Assembly (NCBI GenBank): GCA_023406895.1
Contig: JAEXTV010000016.1
Span: 124,001-188,000, forward strand
Length of the DNA: 64,000 bases
From: Bacillota bacterium
GTDB lineage: Bacteria > Bacillota > Clostridia > Christensenellales > SZUA-584
Direction of reading: 5' to 3'
Shown in pieces: positions 25,691 through 34,974 of the stretch. Positions within the stretch are counted from its first letter, which is position 1. Every line of letters starts with the position of its first letter. The notes under the pieces are model-generated. The model was not told the DNA's origin and did no database searches. It worked only from the letters and a program-made list of their open reading frames with translations. Position numbers and translations under genes: made by a program.

Positions 25691-26503
25691 TTATTTGGCT
25701 GCCGGTTTCTCTTTGCCGATTTTCTCTTTGAGCTCATCCACGGTGATTTTGAGCGTTCCCTCACCGAATATCAATTGGTCGTTTTTCGAGGGCAATGGCC
25801 TTGCATAGGTCGCGCCATCCGGCTGCAAGAACAGCTTGCCGTCATAAGCTCCTCTAATTCCAAACATGGGGGTATCTATTCCATTAATAAATCCAGATGC
25901 ATCGACCAAAAAAAGTAAGGCTTGCTCTCCTTCCTTAAGCGGAAAGTATCCGTCTATTCCTTCAACCAACTGATAATCGGACGGCATGGGATCTCCTGTC
26001 TCAAACGCCTTCTTTTCACCGGGACAGTTCTTATTGTATTCACCGTAAGTTGTTCGTCCGCCCATTTCGATGATCAGAATTGTATCGCCTTCCGTCAGTT
26101 TATCACCTCTGAATATGCTGTCGATTTTAAACTCAGATAAAGTATAGACTATATTATTCTGAAAGACAGGCTTAGAAGAAATACAAGCACCTGTTACGAC
26201 AAAATCAGCGTCTTTGTTGAGCTCATCTAATGAATCGTAAACGAGTTTATCTGTCGAATTTGAAATATATCTTATTTCATTCTCATCATAAATTGGTTCA
26301 ACAGCCGACGGTACAGGTGTGCTTGATTCCGTAGCGGATACTGTTGGTTCACTCTCCGGTTTGGCAGTATCTTCAACGATTTGGGTCGTTTCCGTATTGA
26401 CAGCATCGGTGGATACAGCAGGCTGAATCTCTTGTTGTATCGAACAGCCCGTGATAAGCAGCATAGCAGCGATAATCATACTTGCAATGATCCGGTTTCT
26501 CAT
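25691..26503 (-). CDS. Lipoprotein of unknown function (paralogue 2)
   Basis: Protein of 270 residues from the ATG at 26503 (GAGGAG upstream). Signal MRNRIIASMIIAAMLLITGC ends in a lipobox. Sequence follows paralogue 1 throughout: QQEIQPAVSTDAVNTET in the linker, FVVTGACISSKPVFQNNIVY, GDTILIIEMGGRTTYGEYNK, FPLKEGEQALLFLVDASGFI, and LKITVDELKEKIGKEKP at the end. The pair arose by tandem duplication. The exported domain is unassigned. Confidence 0.7.
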   Translation of the reverse strand: MRNRIIASMIIAAMLLITGCSIQQEIQPAVSTDAVNTETTQIVEDTAKPESEPTVSATESSTPVPSAVEPIYDENEIRYISNSTDKLVYDSLDELNKDADFVVTGACISSKPVFQNNIVYTLSEFKIDSIFRGDKLTEGDTILIIEMGGRTTYGEYNKNCPGEKKAFETGDPMPSDYQLVEGIDGYFPLKEGEQALLFLVDASGFINGIDTPMFGIRGAYDGKLFLQPDGATYARPLPSKNDQLIFGEGTLKITVDELKEKIGKEKPAAK

Positions 26504-26633
26504 CAATATCTCCTCGTCTTGCATCCATAAATAAGGATGTATGATATAAATACTATCATATTTATATAATATTGTAAATTCAGTCCGGCAATTATTGTAT
26601 GTGCCGGATTTGGATCGCCGGCCATAAATAAAA

Positions 26634-26663
26634 GAGACAAGCCTCAAATAATCTACTTGTCTC
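26634..26663 (-). terminator. Terminator closing the catabolic cluster
   Basis: GAGACAAG (26634-26641) pairs perfectly with CTTGTCTC (26656-26663). On the minus strand CTTTTATTT follows. It stands 45 bp beyond the stop of the aldehyde dehydrogenase gene, the last gene of the cluster. Confidence 0.7.
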
Positions 26664-26707
26664 ATAGTGTCTGAACGTCTTTAACAGATTCTTTTCAAAT
26701 TCGTCTG

Positions 26708-28228
26708 TCACGACCCGCCGACCGAGCCGTCCCACGTATCCACCACGGTCTGCCTCATTTCCTCCTCGTCGAACCACTTCGTCGTGATCGCCTTGGTTTC
26801 GGTAAAGAACCGCACACCGTCCTTGCCGAGCACGTGCAGATCCCCAAAGAACGACTGTTTGTGCCCTGTAAACGGGAATATCCCCACGGGCACCGGAATG
26901 CCCACATTGATGCCGACCATGCCGCCGTGCGTGCGCCGCGCGAACTCGCGCGCGTGGTAACCGCTGCTTGTGAATATCACCGAGCCGTTCGCAAACCGAT
27001 TCTGATTCATCAGCGCCAGCCCTTCTTCAAAATCTCTCACACGCTTGATGCACAGCACCGGCCCAAACACCTCTTCGTTACCGATGCTCATTTCGCTCGT
27101 CACATGATCGAAAATCGTCGGCCCTAAGTAAAAGCCGTTCTCATAGCCGTTTACCGTCGCATTCCGCCCGTCGAGTATCAGCTTTGCGCCCTGCTCAATG
27201 CCTTTTTCAATCCAGCCCAGCACGAATTGGCGATGCTGCCCACTCACGAGCGGCCCAAGCTGGCTCGCCCTGTCGTAAGCCGGGCCGATTTTGAGCTCAC
27301 GCGCGAACTTCACGAGCAGGCTTGCGAGCTCATCCGCAATGCTTTCCTGCGCCGCAATCACGGGCAGCGCCATGCAGCGCTCCCCCGCGCACCCGAACGA
27401 CGAATTGATGATGCCTCGCGCCGTGCGTTCAAGCGCCGCGTCCTCGAGCACAAGCGCGTGGTTCTTCGCTTCGCAGAGCGCCTGCACGCGTTTACCGTGC
27501 GCCGCCGCTTTCGCATAAATATGCAGCCCGACCGAGGTCGACCCGACAAAGCTCACACCCTTCACATCCGGGTGCTCAAGCAACACTTCGGCTTCATTCC
27601 GGCTGCAGGTGACGATATTGAGCACACCGTCCGGCAACCCTGCCTGCTGCCACAATTCGGCGCAGCGCATCGCCGTCATCGGCGTCATCGACGCGGCTTT
27701 GATCACCATCGTGTTGCCCGTGGCGATGCAGAGCGGCGCCATCCACCCCATTGGGATCATGCCCGGAAAATTGAACGGAATAATACCCGCAAACACGCCG
27801 ACCGGCTCGCGGACGAGCACCGTGTCGTAGCCCGTTGAGGTGTCCATCAGCGATTCGCCCATCATGAGGCTTGGGACGCCGCACGCGAATTCGACGGGCT
27901 CATTAACTTTGAGGATATCTCCCTCGGCCTCGCTCCACACCTTGCCGTGCTCGCGCGCCACGAGCAGCGTCAGTTCCTCCATGTGCGCTTCGAGCAGCTC
28001 GCGGAATTTATACAGCACCTGCACACGCTTCATCACAGGCGTGGCGGACCACGCGGGGAACGCGTTTTGTGCCGCCGCAATTGCGCTTTCCACCTCGGCC
28101 TTCGTGCAGCAAGGCGTGCGCGCAATCACCTCGCCGCGGCTCGGGTCGTAAATGTCCATGTATTTGTCCGTTTTGGATTCCAGCCACTTTCCGTCAATAA
28201 AAACTTTCAGCTTTTGAACATCACCCAT
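26708..28228 (-). CDS. MmsA/IolA-like CoA-acylating aldehyde dehydrogenase
   Basis: Protein of 506 residues. Aldehyde dehydrogenase features: FNFPGMIPMGWMAPLCIATGNTM, cofactor loop VKGVSFVGSTSVG, catalytic cysteine in SSFGCAGERCMALP, EEVFGPVLCIKR. Overall it follows methylmalonate-semialdehyde dehydrogenase (MmsA, IolA), which oxidises malonic or methylmalonic semialdehyde to acetyl- or propionyl-CoA with NAD and CoA. The usual general-base glutamate of ALDHs is absent in this group, as appears here (ALCEAKNHALVLEDA). GGAGCTG precedes the ATG. Last gene of the 43.1-26.7 kb cluster. Its substrate is probably an aldehyde or semialdehyde made upstream in the pathway. Confidence 0.85.
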   Translation of the reverse strand: MGDVQKLKVFIDGKWLESKTDKYMDIYDPSRGEVIARTPCCTKAEVESAIAAAQNAFPAWSATPVMKRVQVLYKFRELLEAHMEELTLLVAREHGKVWSEAEGDILKVNEPVEFACGVPSLMMGESLMDTSTGYDTVLVREPVGVFAGIIPFNFPGMIPMGWMAPLCIATGNTMVIKAASMTPMTAMRCAELWQQAGLPDGVLNIVTCSRNEAEVLLEHPDVKGVSFVGSTSVGLHIYAKAAAHGKRVQALCEAKNHALVLEDAALERTARGIINSSFGCAGERCMALPVIAAQESIADELASLLVKFARELKIGPAYDRASQLGPLVSGQHRQFVLGWIEKGIEQGAKLILDGRNATVNGYENGFYLGPTIFDHVTSEMSIGNEEVFGPVLCIKRVRDFEEGLALMNQNRFANGSVIFTSSGYHAREFARRTHGGMVGINVGIPVPVGIFPFTGHKQSFFGDLHVLGKDGVRFFTETKAITTKWFDEEEMRQTVVDTWDGSVGGS

Positions 28229-28247
28229 GTTTTCAGCTCCTTCAAAA

Positions 28248-29987
28248 TCATTGGATATCGTCTCGTAAAAACCGCTTTTGATCCTCGGGCGTATCGAGCC
28301 CCAGCGTGCCGCCCGGGTTCATGATGTTGTCCGGGTCGAAGTGGCGTTTGAGCGTTTTGAATATCTCAAACTCTCTGCGCCCGATCGAGCCTTCGAGCCA
28401 CGGTCCGAACATCTTGCCGATGCCGTGGTGGTGGCTCATCGCCGCGCCGGATTTTTGTATCGCGTCGAGTATCCCCGCGTGATACGCACGGAACTCCTCC
28501 GGGTCCGTCATCTTCACGATGAATATGAAATAGAGATTGGCCCCTTGCGGATACACATGCGACATGTGCGTCATGCAGATCGTATTCGGGCGCGATTTGC
28601 AGAACGCGCGCACCTCGGCGTGCACTTTGCTCATGTTGCTCCAGTTCACGCTGCATTCCATCGTATCGGTGATCACACCGAAATCGTGCAGCGTATCGCG
28701 CAGATACGGGTCGTTAAAGCGGCCCTTTTCCCACGCCTTCGTCACATAGCCCGTGAGGCTGATCGCGCCGAACTTCTTGCAGACGCGGCGCACATTTTTG
28801 GCGCAATTGCGTGAAAAGCTTTTTTCTCCGTTTGTGAACCCGAGATACAGGCACATGTCGCCTTCCTTGAAGCCCTTGAGACGAAACAGGTATTTGAGCG
28901 GGCTGTCGGTCACGCCGTACATGCGCAGCATAATCTGCGTCTCCTCGGGGGCGGAGAGCCTGAATACCGACGGATACCCCGCTTCCGACTGCATAATCTC
29001 GCGCGCCGCGGCCTGCGCCGTTTCCCAGTCGGCAAACATATACGAAAAGCGTTTGATGGTTTCTGGCATGTGGCGGAACACCCTTAGTGACACGTGCGTC
29101 AGCACGCCGAAGGTACCTTCGCTGCCCATCATGATATGGCCGATATCAGGCCCGGTCGCTTTGCGCGGGTAGCTGTCCGTCTTGATCGTGCCGATTGGCG
29201 TCGCGTATTCCTGGCCGATCACGATATCGGAAATCACGCCGTAATACGTGGAGTTCTGGCCCGCGCCGCGCGTGACCACCCAGCCGCCCACCGAGGAATA
29301 CTCAAAGCTCTGCGGGAAGTGACCGCACGTAAACGCGCGCTTTGCGCCAAACAGCGTCACCGCGTCGTTGAGCGTTTGCTCGAGCTTCGGGCCGCTCATG
29401 CCTGCCTCCACCGTGATGATCTGGTCCGTCTCGCTGAAGCCGACCACCTTGTTAAAGCGCAGCCGCATGTCAAGCGATACGCCGCCCTTCACACATTCCA
29501 CGCCGCGCGTGACAGACGAGCCGCCGCCATAAACAGTCAAAGGGATTTTCTCGGCGGCGCAGTACGCCACGATCTTTTCAATCTGCTCTTTGCTGTCCGG
29601 ATACAGCACGGCGTCGGGCAGGCAGTCAATCCGCTTTTCACGCAGCCGCATGATGTCGTACATGGTTTTGCCGTACGCCACCGACAGCCGCGCGTAGTCG
29701 TCCGTCCTCACAAATTCGACGCCGACTATATCACGAAATGCGGCAAGCTGCGCGTCCGTCAGCTTGCACGGAATATCGCATTTCACTGCATCAAACCCGA
29801 GGTCGGCCTTGTAGTCGCCAAAATACGCGTCATCAAGCTCAAACTTCTCCTTGAGTATCTTAAACAGCGATTCCTTCGGCGCTTTGATCTGCTGCGGCTC
29901 GCCCCATTTGAACACAGACCGGTATGAGTTTTTCGGAAACTCTCCCTTCACCCATTTGGGTTCAAACCCTTTGTAAGGATGTGACAC
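28248..29987 (-). CDS. FAD-linked oxidase resembling alkyl-dihydroxyacetonephosphate synthase
   Basis: Protein of 579 residues, start GTG with AAAGGAG upstream. FAD-binding type 4 (PCMH/VAO) domain: PLTVYGGGSSVTRG near residues 152-165, GHFPQSFEYSSVGGWVVTRG, MMGSEGTFGVLT. C-terminal oxidase domain with the AGPS signature SHHHGIGKMFGPWL and RHFDPDNIMNPGGTLG. In eukaryotes and actinobacteria AGPS makes ether lipids from acyl-DHAP. Bacterial relatives inside sugar or polyol clusters oxidise 2-hydroxy acids or alditols instead. The 19-bp gap to the aldehyde dehydrogenase and 15-bp gap to the kinase show co-transcription, so a catabolic oxidation is more likely than ether lipid synthesis. Confidence 0.82.
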   Translation of the reverse strand: MSHPYKGFEPKWVKGEFPKNSYRSVFKWGEPQQIKAPKESLFKILKEKFELDDAYFGDYKADLGFDAVKCDIPCKLTDAQLAAFRDIVGVEFVRTDDYARLSVAYGKTMYDIMRLREKRIDCLPDAVLYPDSKEQIEKIVAYCAAEKIPLTVYGGGSSVTRGVECVKGGVSLDMRLRFNKVVGFSETDQIITVEAGMSGPKLEQTLNDAVTLFGAKRAFTCGHFPQSFEYSSVGGWVVTRGAGQNSTYYGVISDIVIGQEYATPIGTIKTDSYPRKATGPDIGHIMMGSEGTFGVLTHVSLRVFRHMPETIKRFSYMFADWETAQAAAREIMQSEAGYPSVFRLSAPEETQIMLRMYGVTDSPLKYLFRLKGFKEGDMCLYLGFTNGEKSFSRNCAKNVRRVCKKFGAISLTGYVTKAWEKGRFNDPYLRDTLHDFGVITDTMECSVNWSNMSKVHAEVRAFCKSRPNTICMTHMSHVYPQGANLYFIFIVKMTDPEEFRAYHAGILDAIQKSGAAMSHHHGIGKMFGPWLEGSIGRREFEIFKTLKRHFDPDNIMNPGGTLGLDTPEDQKRFLRDDIQ

Positions 29988-30002
29988 GGCTCTGCTCCTT
30001 TC

Positions 30003-31538
30003 TCATATCTCGTTTTTCTTGTACAGCGGCAGCAGCCTGCCGAAAATCTTGCAGAATACGTCGTTGTAAATCGCCTCGTACTTTTTGTGCTCCTGCATAT
30101 CGGGCAAAAACTCGTCCTTGATATGCACCATGGCTCCGGCGGCTGCCTCAATGCCCGGGAAAACGCCCATCGCCGCAAACGCGACGATCGCGCTGCCGAG
30201 CGCCGTGGCTTCATACGTTTGAATCCGGTACACGGGCAGCCCGAACATGCTGGCAGTAATCCGGCAGATCGCGTCGCTCTGAGAGCCGCCGCCCGCAATA
30301 AACAGCTTGCTTATTTTCACCTTGCCGCGGCGCTGCATCGTGTACAGCCCGTCCATCAGCGCAAAATTGATGCCCTCGATGATCGCGCGGTAAATATGAA
30401 TGCGCGTGTGAATATCCGAAAACCCGATGATCGCGCCGCGGGCCCTCGGCATCACCACGCCGGGTGTGAAATACGGCTGAAACACGAGGCCGTTGCACCC
30501 GGCGGGTATCTCGGCAAGACGCGCATTGAGCAGTTCCTCGGGCGCTATGCCAAGCTCCGCCGCCTGCTGCACCTCCTTGGCCGCGAACTCGTTTTTGAAC
30601 CACGAAATCAGCCAATACCCGCGGTACACCTGCACCTCGGGATTGTAGTGGTTTTTGAGCACGGCCGGGTACGCGGGGATGAACGGCAGCGGCTCCATAT
30701 ACCGGCCGATCGTGAATTGTATTGTGGCTGTGGTGCCAAGGCCGATGGCGGCTTTGTCGGGCGTCACGCACGAAAGCCCGAGCGTTTCACAGCCCTTGTC
30801 GGACCCCGTCGCAATCAGCGGCAGCCCTTCGGGGATGCCCGTGACCGCCGCCGCCTGCGCGGATATCGGCCCGAGCGTTTCGCCGGGCTCAACCAATTCG
30901 GTCAGTTTTTCCTTCTCGATATCGAACACGCAGCGCGTCAGTTCGTTTTTCTGCATCCATCGGCGCGTTTTATTGTTGATCGGTACATGGCCGATCATAT
31001 TCGCCACCGAATCCACCATTTTACCCGTGAGTTTCATCGTGAGGTATCCCGATATCATCACGAACTTGTGTGTCTGTTTCCATATCTCGGGCTGGTTCTC
31101 CATAATCCAGTTGCACGCCGATATCTTGCGCTGCAGCTCCACCGTATCCTTCATCCCGATCAGCGAAAACAGCATCCTGCTGCCAAACGGAACGGGCTTT
31201 GAAAGCTTGCACTCGCGCTTGTCGAGCCAGAGTATCGCGTCGCGCAGCGGTTTGCCCTTTTCGTCCACGCAGACGCACGTATCGCGGATGGTGGTCACCG
31301 TCACAGCGATGATGTCGTTCCAGACGGAAAGCGCCTGTGCTTTGAGCCGGTTCGTGATAGTGCAGATGGCCTCCCAATACATATCCGGGTTCTGCTCGGC
31401 CCAGCCCGGCTGTGCGGAATAGTACGGCTTTTCGTATTTGTGCTGAACCTTATGCCGTATGGTTCCTGTCTGATCGGTCAATATCACCCTGACGCTCTGC
31501 GTGCCAAGGTCTATCGTGAGTACGAGCGGATTCATCAT
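30003..31538 (-). CDS. FGGY-family carbohydrate kinase
   Basis: Protein of 511 residues from the ATG at 31538 (GGAGGG six bases upstream; the codon overlaps the DUF1667 stop). FGGY fold: phosphate-1 loop LTIDLGTQSVRVILTD, ILWLDKRE, ATGSDKGCETLGL, phosphate-2 loop GLGTTATIQF, and adenosine motif KLFIAGGGSQSDAICRITASMFG then TYEATALGSAI. FGGY kinases phosphorylate sugars, polyols or ketoses (xylulose, glycerol, erythritol, ribulose, apulose). The sequence does not fix the substrate. Position directly before GlpA/GlpB-like oxidoreductases suggests that the phosphorylated product of this kinase is their substrate. Confidence 0.9.
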   Translation of the reverse strand: MMNPLVLTIDLGTQSVRVILTDQTGTIRHKVQHKYEKPYYSAQPGWAEQNPDMYWEAICTITNRLKAQALSVWNDIIAVTVTTIRDTCVCVDEKGKPLRDAILWLDKRECKLSKPVPFGSRMLFSLIGMKDTVELQRKISACNWIMENQPEIWKQTHKFVMISGYLTMKLTGKMVDSVANMIGHVPINNKTRRWMQKNELTRCVFDIEKEKLTELVEPGETLGPISAQAAAVTGIPEGLPLIATGSDKGCETLGLSCVTPDKAAIGLGTTATIQFTIGRYMEPLPFIPAYPAVLKNHYNPEVQVYRGYWLISWFKNEFAAKEVQQAAELGIAPEELLNARLAEIPAGCNGLVFQPYFTPGVVMPRARGAIIGFSDIHTRIHIYRAIIEGINFALMDGLYTMQRRGKVKISKLFIAGGGSQSDAICRITASMFGLPVYRIQTYEATALGSAIVAFAAMGVFPGIEAAAGAMVHIKDEFLPDMQEHKKYEAIYNDVFCKIFGRLLPLYKKNEI

Positions 31539-31909
31539 ATCAATCCCTCCTTCACCGATTTGAGTCCGTCGCTCGTGGCGATCACATCGCAGCCGGTGCC
31601 GAGTATATCGGCCACCACCGTTTCTCCGATACCGACCTTCTTCGTTACCACCAGTGACGCGAGCGTGCGGATGAACGCCGGTAACAACTCTTTGGGAATC
31701 TCTCCGTTGGTGCGCACCGGCAGCGCTGGTGCCTCGGGGAACGCGGTTCTCACCGTTGTGGTGACGCTGCGCATCGGTGCAGTGAGCTCGGCCCGCGCAA
31801 ACGCGATGCCACGCGCGCATTTGTGGCCCGAAAACACATAATCTCCGTCTTTGAATTCCGCCGATATCCGGCAGCCGTTGGGGCAGACGATACAGGTGAA
31901 GCTCGGCAT
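31535..31909 (-). CDS. DUF1667 (CxxC) protein linked to GlpA/GlpB-like enzymes
   Basis: Protein of 124 residues with MPSFTCIVCPNGCRISAEF at the N-terminus and GHKCARGIAFARAELTAPMR, the cysteine pattern of DUF1667. In clostridia this small protein is the third subunit-like partner of an anaerobic flavin-dependent glycerol-3-phosphate dehydrogenase set, probably carrying an iron-sulfur centre. It starts three bases after the stop of the GlpB-like gene and overlaps the kinase start, so all are translated in concert. Confidence 0.85.
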   Translation of the reverse strand: MPSFTCIVCPNGCRISAEFKDGDYVFSGHKCARGIAFARAELTAPMRSVTTTVRTAFPEAPALPVRTNGEIPKELLPAFIRTLASLVVTKKVGIGETVVADILGTGCDVIATSDGLKSVKEGLI

Positions 31910-31911
31910 CT

Positions 31912-33168
31912 TCAGCCACCTCCGAGTTCAAAGAGAATCTCGCTTTCCGGCAATAAATCGAGGTCCTTAAGCGTCATCTCAACGCGTTCCATCTCGGGCG
32001 GCCGCAGCTGCGGATATACCTTTGAGAAAACCTTTCTGCCGCTGAAAGACACCGTGAGCTTCGTTTTGCCCCGTTCCTCGCGTGCCCTAAAATAAACGAC
32101 CACGGGGTTGGAGAGATCACTGAGTTCGATCTTTTGCGGAACGATATAGAGAAAGTTCTCGTCCGTCTTCAGTGAAGCAAACGCTCTCTCACGCGGCACA
32201 TGGTGCGCCGCGGCTTGCCCTGCAAGCTCGCCGCTCTCGGAAACGTAATCCACAAGATCGTTCACATGCAGCGCGTTGCCGCAGCAAAAAACGCCGTCCG
32301 CCATCGTCATGCCGTGCTGGTCGGCCACCGGGCCCCGTGTACGGCCATCGAGCGCAATGCCGAGGCTTTCCGCGAGCTCATTTTCGGGAATCAGCCCGAC
32401 GGAGAGGATCAGCGTATCACATTTGATAACCTCTTCAGAACCCGCTATCGGTGTCATGGTTTCATCCACATCCGATATTTCAACCGCACTCAGCCGCTCG
32501 TCGCCGATCACACGCGTGACGGTTTTGCTCGTATACAACGGAATCCCAAAGTCCTCCAGACACTGATAAACGTTGCGCATGAGCCCGCTCACGGCGGGCT
32601 TTGCCTCATACACGCCGAGCACCTTCGCGCCTTCAATGGTGAGGCGGCGCGCCATAATGAGGCCGATATCACCCGAGCCGAGCACCACACAGCGTTTGCC
32701 CGGCAGCTTACCGAGTCTGTTTGTGTAATACTGCGCCGTCCCGGCCGTGAACACGCCCGCACAGTGGCTGCCGTGTATGCCCGCCTGGCGCGATGTGCGT
32801 TCGCGGCAGCCGCAGGCGAGCACGATGCTTTTGGCGCCCGTCTGCTGAACGCCGTCCGCACTGACCAGTGTCAGTGTAAAACCGCCGTCTTTTCTCTCTA
32901 TCTTTTCCACGAACGTGAGCGTCGCGGTATCGGCGGCGGACATCAGCAGCGGCTTGATGAACCGGTGCGCGTACTCGGGGCCGGAGAGCTTCTCGCCGAA
33001 CCGAACCAGCCCGAAGCCGTCGTGGATGCATTGCTTTAATATGCCGCCGAGCTGTGCCTCGCGCTCAACCAGCAGCACAGCCGCGCCTTCCTTTTCCGCG
33101 GCGAGTGCTGCCGCGAGGCCCGCTGGCCCCCCGCCGATCACGATCACGTCGTAAAACTCCCTGATCAT
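31912..33168 (-). CDS. NAD(P)/FAD-dependent oxidoreductase (GlpB-like electron-transfer partner)
   Basis: Protein of 418 residues of the pyridine nucleotide-disulfide reductase superfamily: FAD motif VIVIGGGPAGLAAALAAEKEG, GCRERTSRQAG, second dinucleotide motif CVVLGSGDIGLIMARRL, and GVFCCGNALHVNDLVD near the FAD-binding end. Such proteins accompany GlpA-like dehydrogenases and DUF1667 in anaerobes and pass electrons from the dehydrogenase flavin to NAD or a quinone/ferredoxin acceptor. It overlaps the GlpA-like gene by four bases. Confidence 0.85.
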   Translation of the reverse strand: MIREFYDVIVIGGGPAGLAAALAAEKEGAAVLLVEREAQLGGILKQCIHDGFGLVRFGEKLSGPEYAHRFIKPLLMSAADTATLTFVEKIERKDGGFTLTLVSADGVQQTGAKSIVLACGCRERTSRQAGIHGSHCAGVFTAGTAQYYTNRLGKLPGKRCVVLGSGDIGLIMARRLTIEGAKVLGVYEAKPAVSGLMRNVYQCLEDFGIPLYTSKTVTRVIGDERLSAVEISDVDETMTPIAGSEEVIKCDTLILSVGLIPENELAESLGIALDGRTRGPVADQHGMTMADGVFCCGNALHVNDLVDYVSESGELAGQAAAHHVPRERAFASLKTDENFLYIVPQKIELSDLSNPVVVYFRAREERGKTKLTVSFSGRKVFSKVYPQLRPPEMERVEMTLKDLDLLPESEILFELGGG

Positions 33169-34862
33169 GCGTCCTCCTTGTTGCTGCCCAGCAGCAGCTC
33201 ACTGTGACCCGCGCTTTTTCTGACCTGCTCAACTGATATATTCAGTTCACGCGCAATGATCTGCGCCACCGCCGGGCCGCAAAAGCCGCCCTGACACCGG
33301 CCCATGCCCGCGCGCACACGGCGTTTCACGCCGTCCACGCTGTCGCACGGTACGCTGCGGTGCAGCGCATCGCGAATCTCGCCGCGGCTTATCTCTTCAC
33401 ACCGGCACACGATCACACCATAGTCCGGATCTTTTCTGATTAAAACATTTCTTTCGTCCGGCGGCATGGCCGCGGTACGCACAATGCCTTTGCGAACCGG
33501 ACAAAAAGCTTCGTTGGGCTTCGCATCGAGAAACTTGGCGGCCATCCGTGCGATATCAAAAGCAATCGCGGGTGCGGCGGTCAGCCCCGGAGACTGGATG
33601 CCCGCTGCGTGGATGATGTTGTCGGTGAATTTGCCAAAGCCGATGATGAAATCCTCTTCATAGGCGGCGGCACGCACGCCCGTAAAATAGGTGATGATGT
33701 CCTTTTCGTTGAGGGCAGGGCATGTGAGCCGCTGCGTCTCAAATATCTTTTTAACGCTGTCCCTGTCGGTATCGAAGGTCTCGCGCTCGCATGTCTCCGC
33801 GGCGTTTGGGCCGACAAGCAGGTTGCCATCCACCGTATGCACAATGCCGCCGCCCTTGCTGTGGCCCGATTTGTTCACACTCGCGAGCGACGAGGCAATG
33901 GTTTTCACGAGATACCCGGCCTTTTTATCAAGAATGATGTTGGTGCCTTTTCTCGGGTGAATCGAGAAGAAATGATCGTGCGCGAGCTTCGCGATCTCCT
34001 CCGAAAACACGCCCGCCGCGTTGACTACAAGCCGCGGGTATACCCGGCCGCGGTTGGTCAGCACACTGCGGATATGTCCTGCGCTCACATCCATGCCAAT
34101 CACGGCGGTCTCGAGGCACATTTGCGCGCCGTTATCCACGGCGTTTTCCGCGTAGGCCACCGTGAGCCCGTACGGGCAGACGACACCCGCCGTCGGAAAA
34201 AGCAGCGCGCACGACAGCGCGTCGCTCAAATGCGGTTCGCTGCGTTTGAGCGATGCGCGGCCCACATATTTAACCGGCACCTTGAGCGCTTTCCAATAAA
34301 GCTGCGCGATCGCGGCCACGGGTTTCATCCACGCATGTGCAAAGCAAAGATACTGGCCAGTTTTTTTATAAGGCACGTCGAGGTCGGCGCAGATTTCGCC
34401 CATCATGGCGTTGCCGATGTCGTTGTACTTTTTCTTGAGTTCACCCTTTTTGAGGTCGATGCCCGGGTGGATCATGCCGTCGTTGCGGCTCGAGGCGTGC
34501 ATCGCGACATCATGCTCTTTCTCGGCGAGCATCACATCGATGGCGTATCGCCGGAGCTCGCGCGCGACAGCGCAGCCCACAATGCCGCCGCCGATGATCA
34601 GCACATCGGGGCTTACCCCTTCGAGTGTGTTGTCCGACACGAGCGGCAGCTTCATCAGCGGAATCTCGCAGACTGACAGCTTGATCTCGTTTACAAGGCC
34701 GATGTATTTTTTCTTGTTGACAGCCTTTAGGCCCGCCTCAACGATCTGCTGCCAGTCGTCCAGCTCGCCGGTTAAGTGCAGGCATCCGCTATTTTCAAAA
34801 GCCTGAACCCTGCCGCCATATAACGCATTGAGCCTTTTATTGAGTGCATGAAGATAAGCCAT
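33165..34862 (-). CDS. GlpA-like FAD-dependent polyol-phosphate dehydrogenase with BFD-type [2Fe-2S] domain
   Basis: Protein of 565 residues. About 85 N-terminal residues precede the FAD motif VLIIGGGIVGCAVARELRRY; I do not recognise this extension, which is absent from the usual ~480-residue enzyme. The DAO fold follows (HASSRNDGMIHPGI, NAAGVFSEEIAKLA, HPRKGTNIILDKK, FTGVRAAAYEEDF, HAAGIQSPGLTAAP). The C-terminal part has the four cysteines of a BFD-like iron-sulfur domain (VCRCEEISRGEI, then GMGRCQGGFCGP). GlpA oxidises glycerol-3-phosphate; EryB-type relatives oxidise erythritol-4-phosphate. GGAGGGG lies before the ATG. Confidence 0.85.
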   Translation of the reverse strand: MAYLHALNKRLNALYGGRVQAFENSGCLHLTGELDDWQQIVEAGLKAVNKKKYIGLVNEIKLSVCEIPLMKLPLVSDNTLEGVSPDVLIIGGGIVGCAVARELRRYAIDVMLAEKEHDVAMHASSRNDGMIHPGIDLKKGELKKKYNDIGNAMMGEICADLDVPYKKTGQYLCFAHAWMKPVAAIAQLYWKALKVPVKYVGRASLKRSEPHLSDALSCALLFPTAGVVCPYGLTVAYAENAVDNGAQMCLETAVIGMDVSAGHIRSVLTNRGRVYPRLVVNAAGVFSEEIAKLAHDHFFSIHPRKGTNIILDKKAGYLVKTIASSLASVNKSGHSKGGGIVHTVDGNLLVGPNAAETCERETFDTDRDSVKKIFETQRLTCPALNEKDIITYFTGVRAAAYEEDFIIGFGKFTDNIIHAAGIQSPGLTAAPAIAFDIARMAAKFLDAKPNEAFCPVRKGIVRTAAMPPDERNVLIRKDPDYGVIVCRCEEISRGEIRDALHRSVPCDSVDGVKRRVRAGMGRCQGGFCGPAVAQIIARELNISVEQVRKSAGHSELLLGSNKEDA

Positions 34863-34974
34863 GTTCCCCTCCGAACAAAGCGGTTTGTCAAATGCCTCAT
34901 CGGTTCATTCTTACCGGATTGCCAAGGCTATCGATAAACCCTGTCAATAAGCGCAACCCTTATTGAATGACCTG

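Noticed and set aside
28248..29987. Ether-lipid (plasmalogen) synthesis role for the alkyl-DHAP-synthase-like protein
   Set aside because: The family resemblance is real, but the gene sits tightly inside a sugar/polyol catabolic operon with no acyltransferase or lipid gene.
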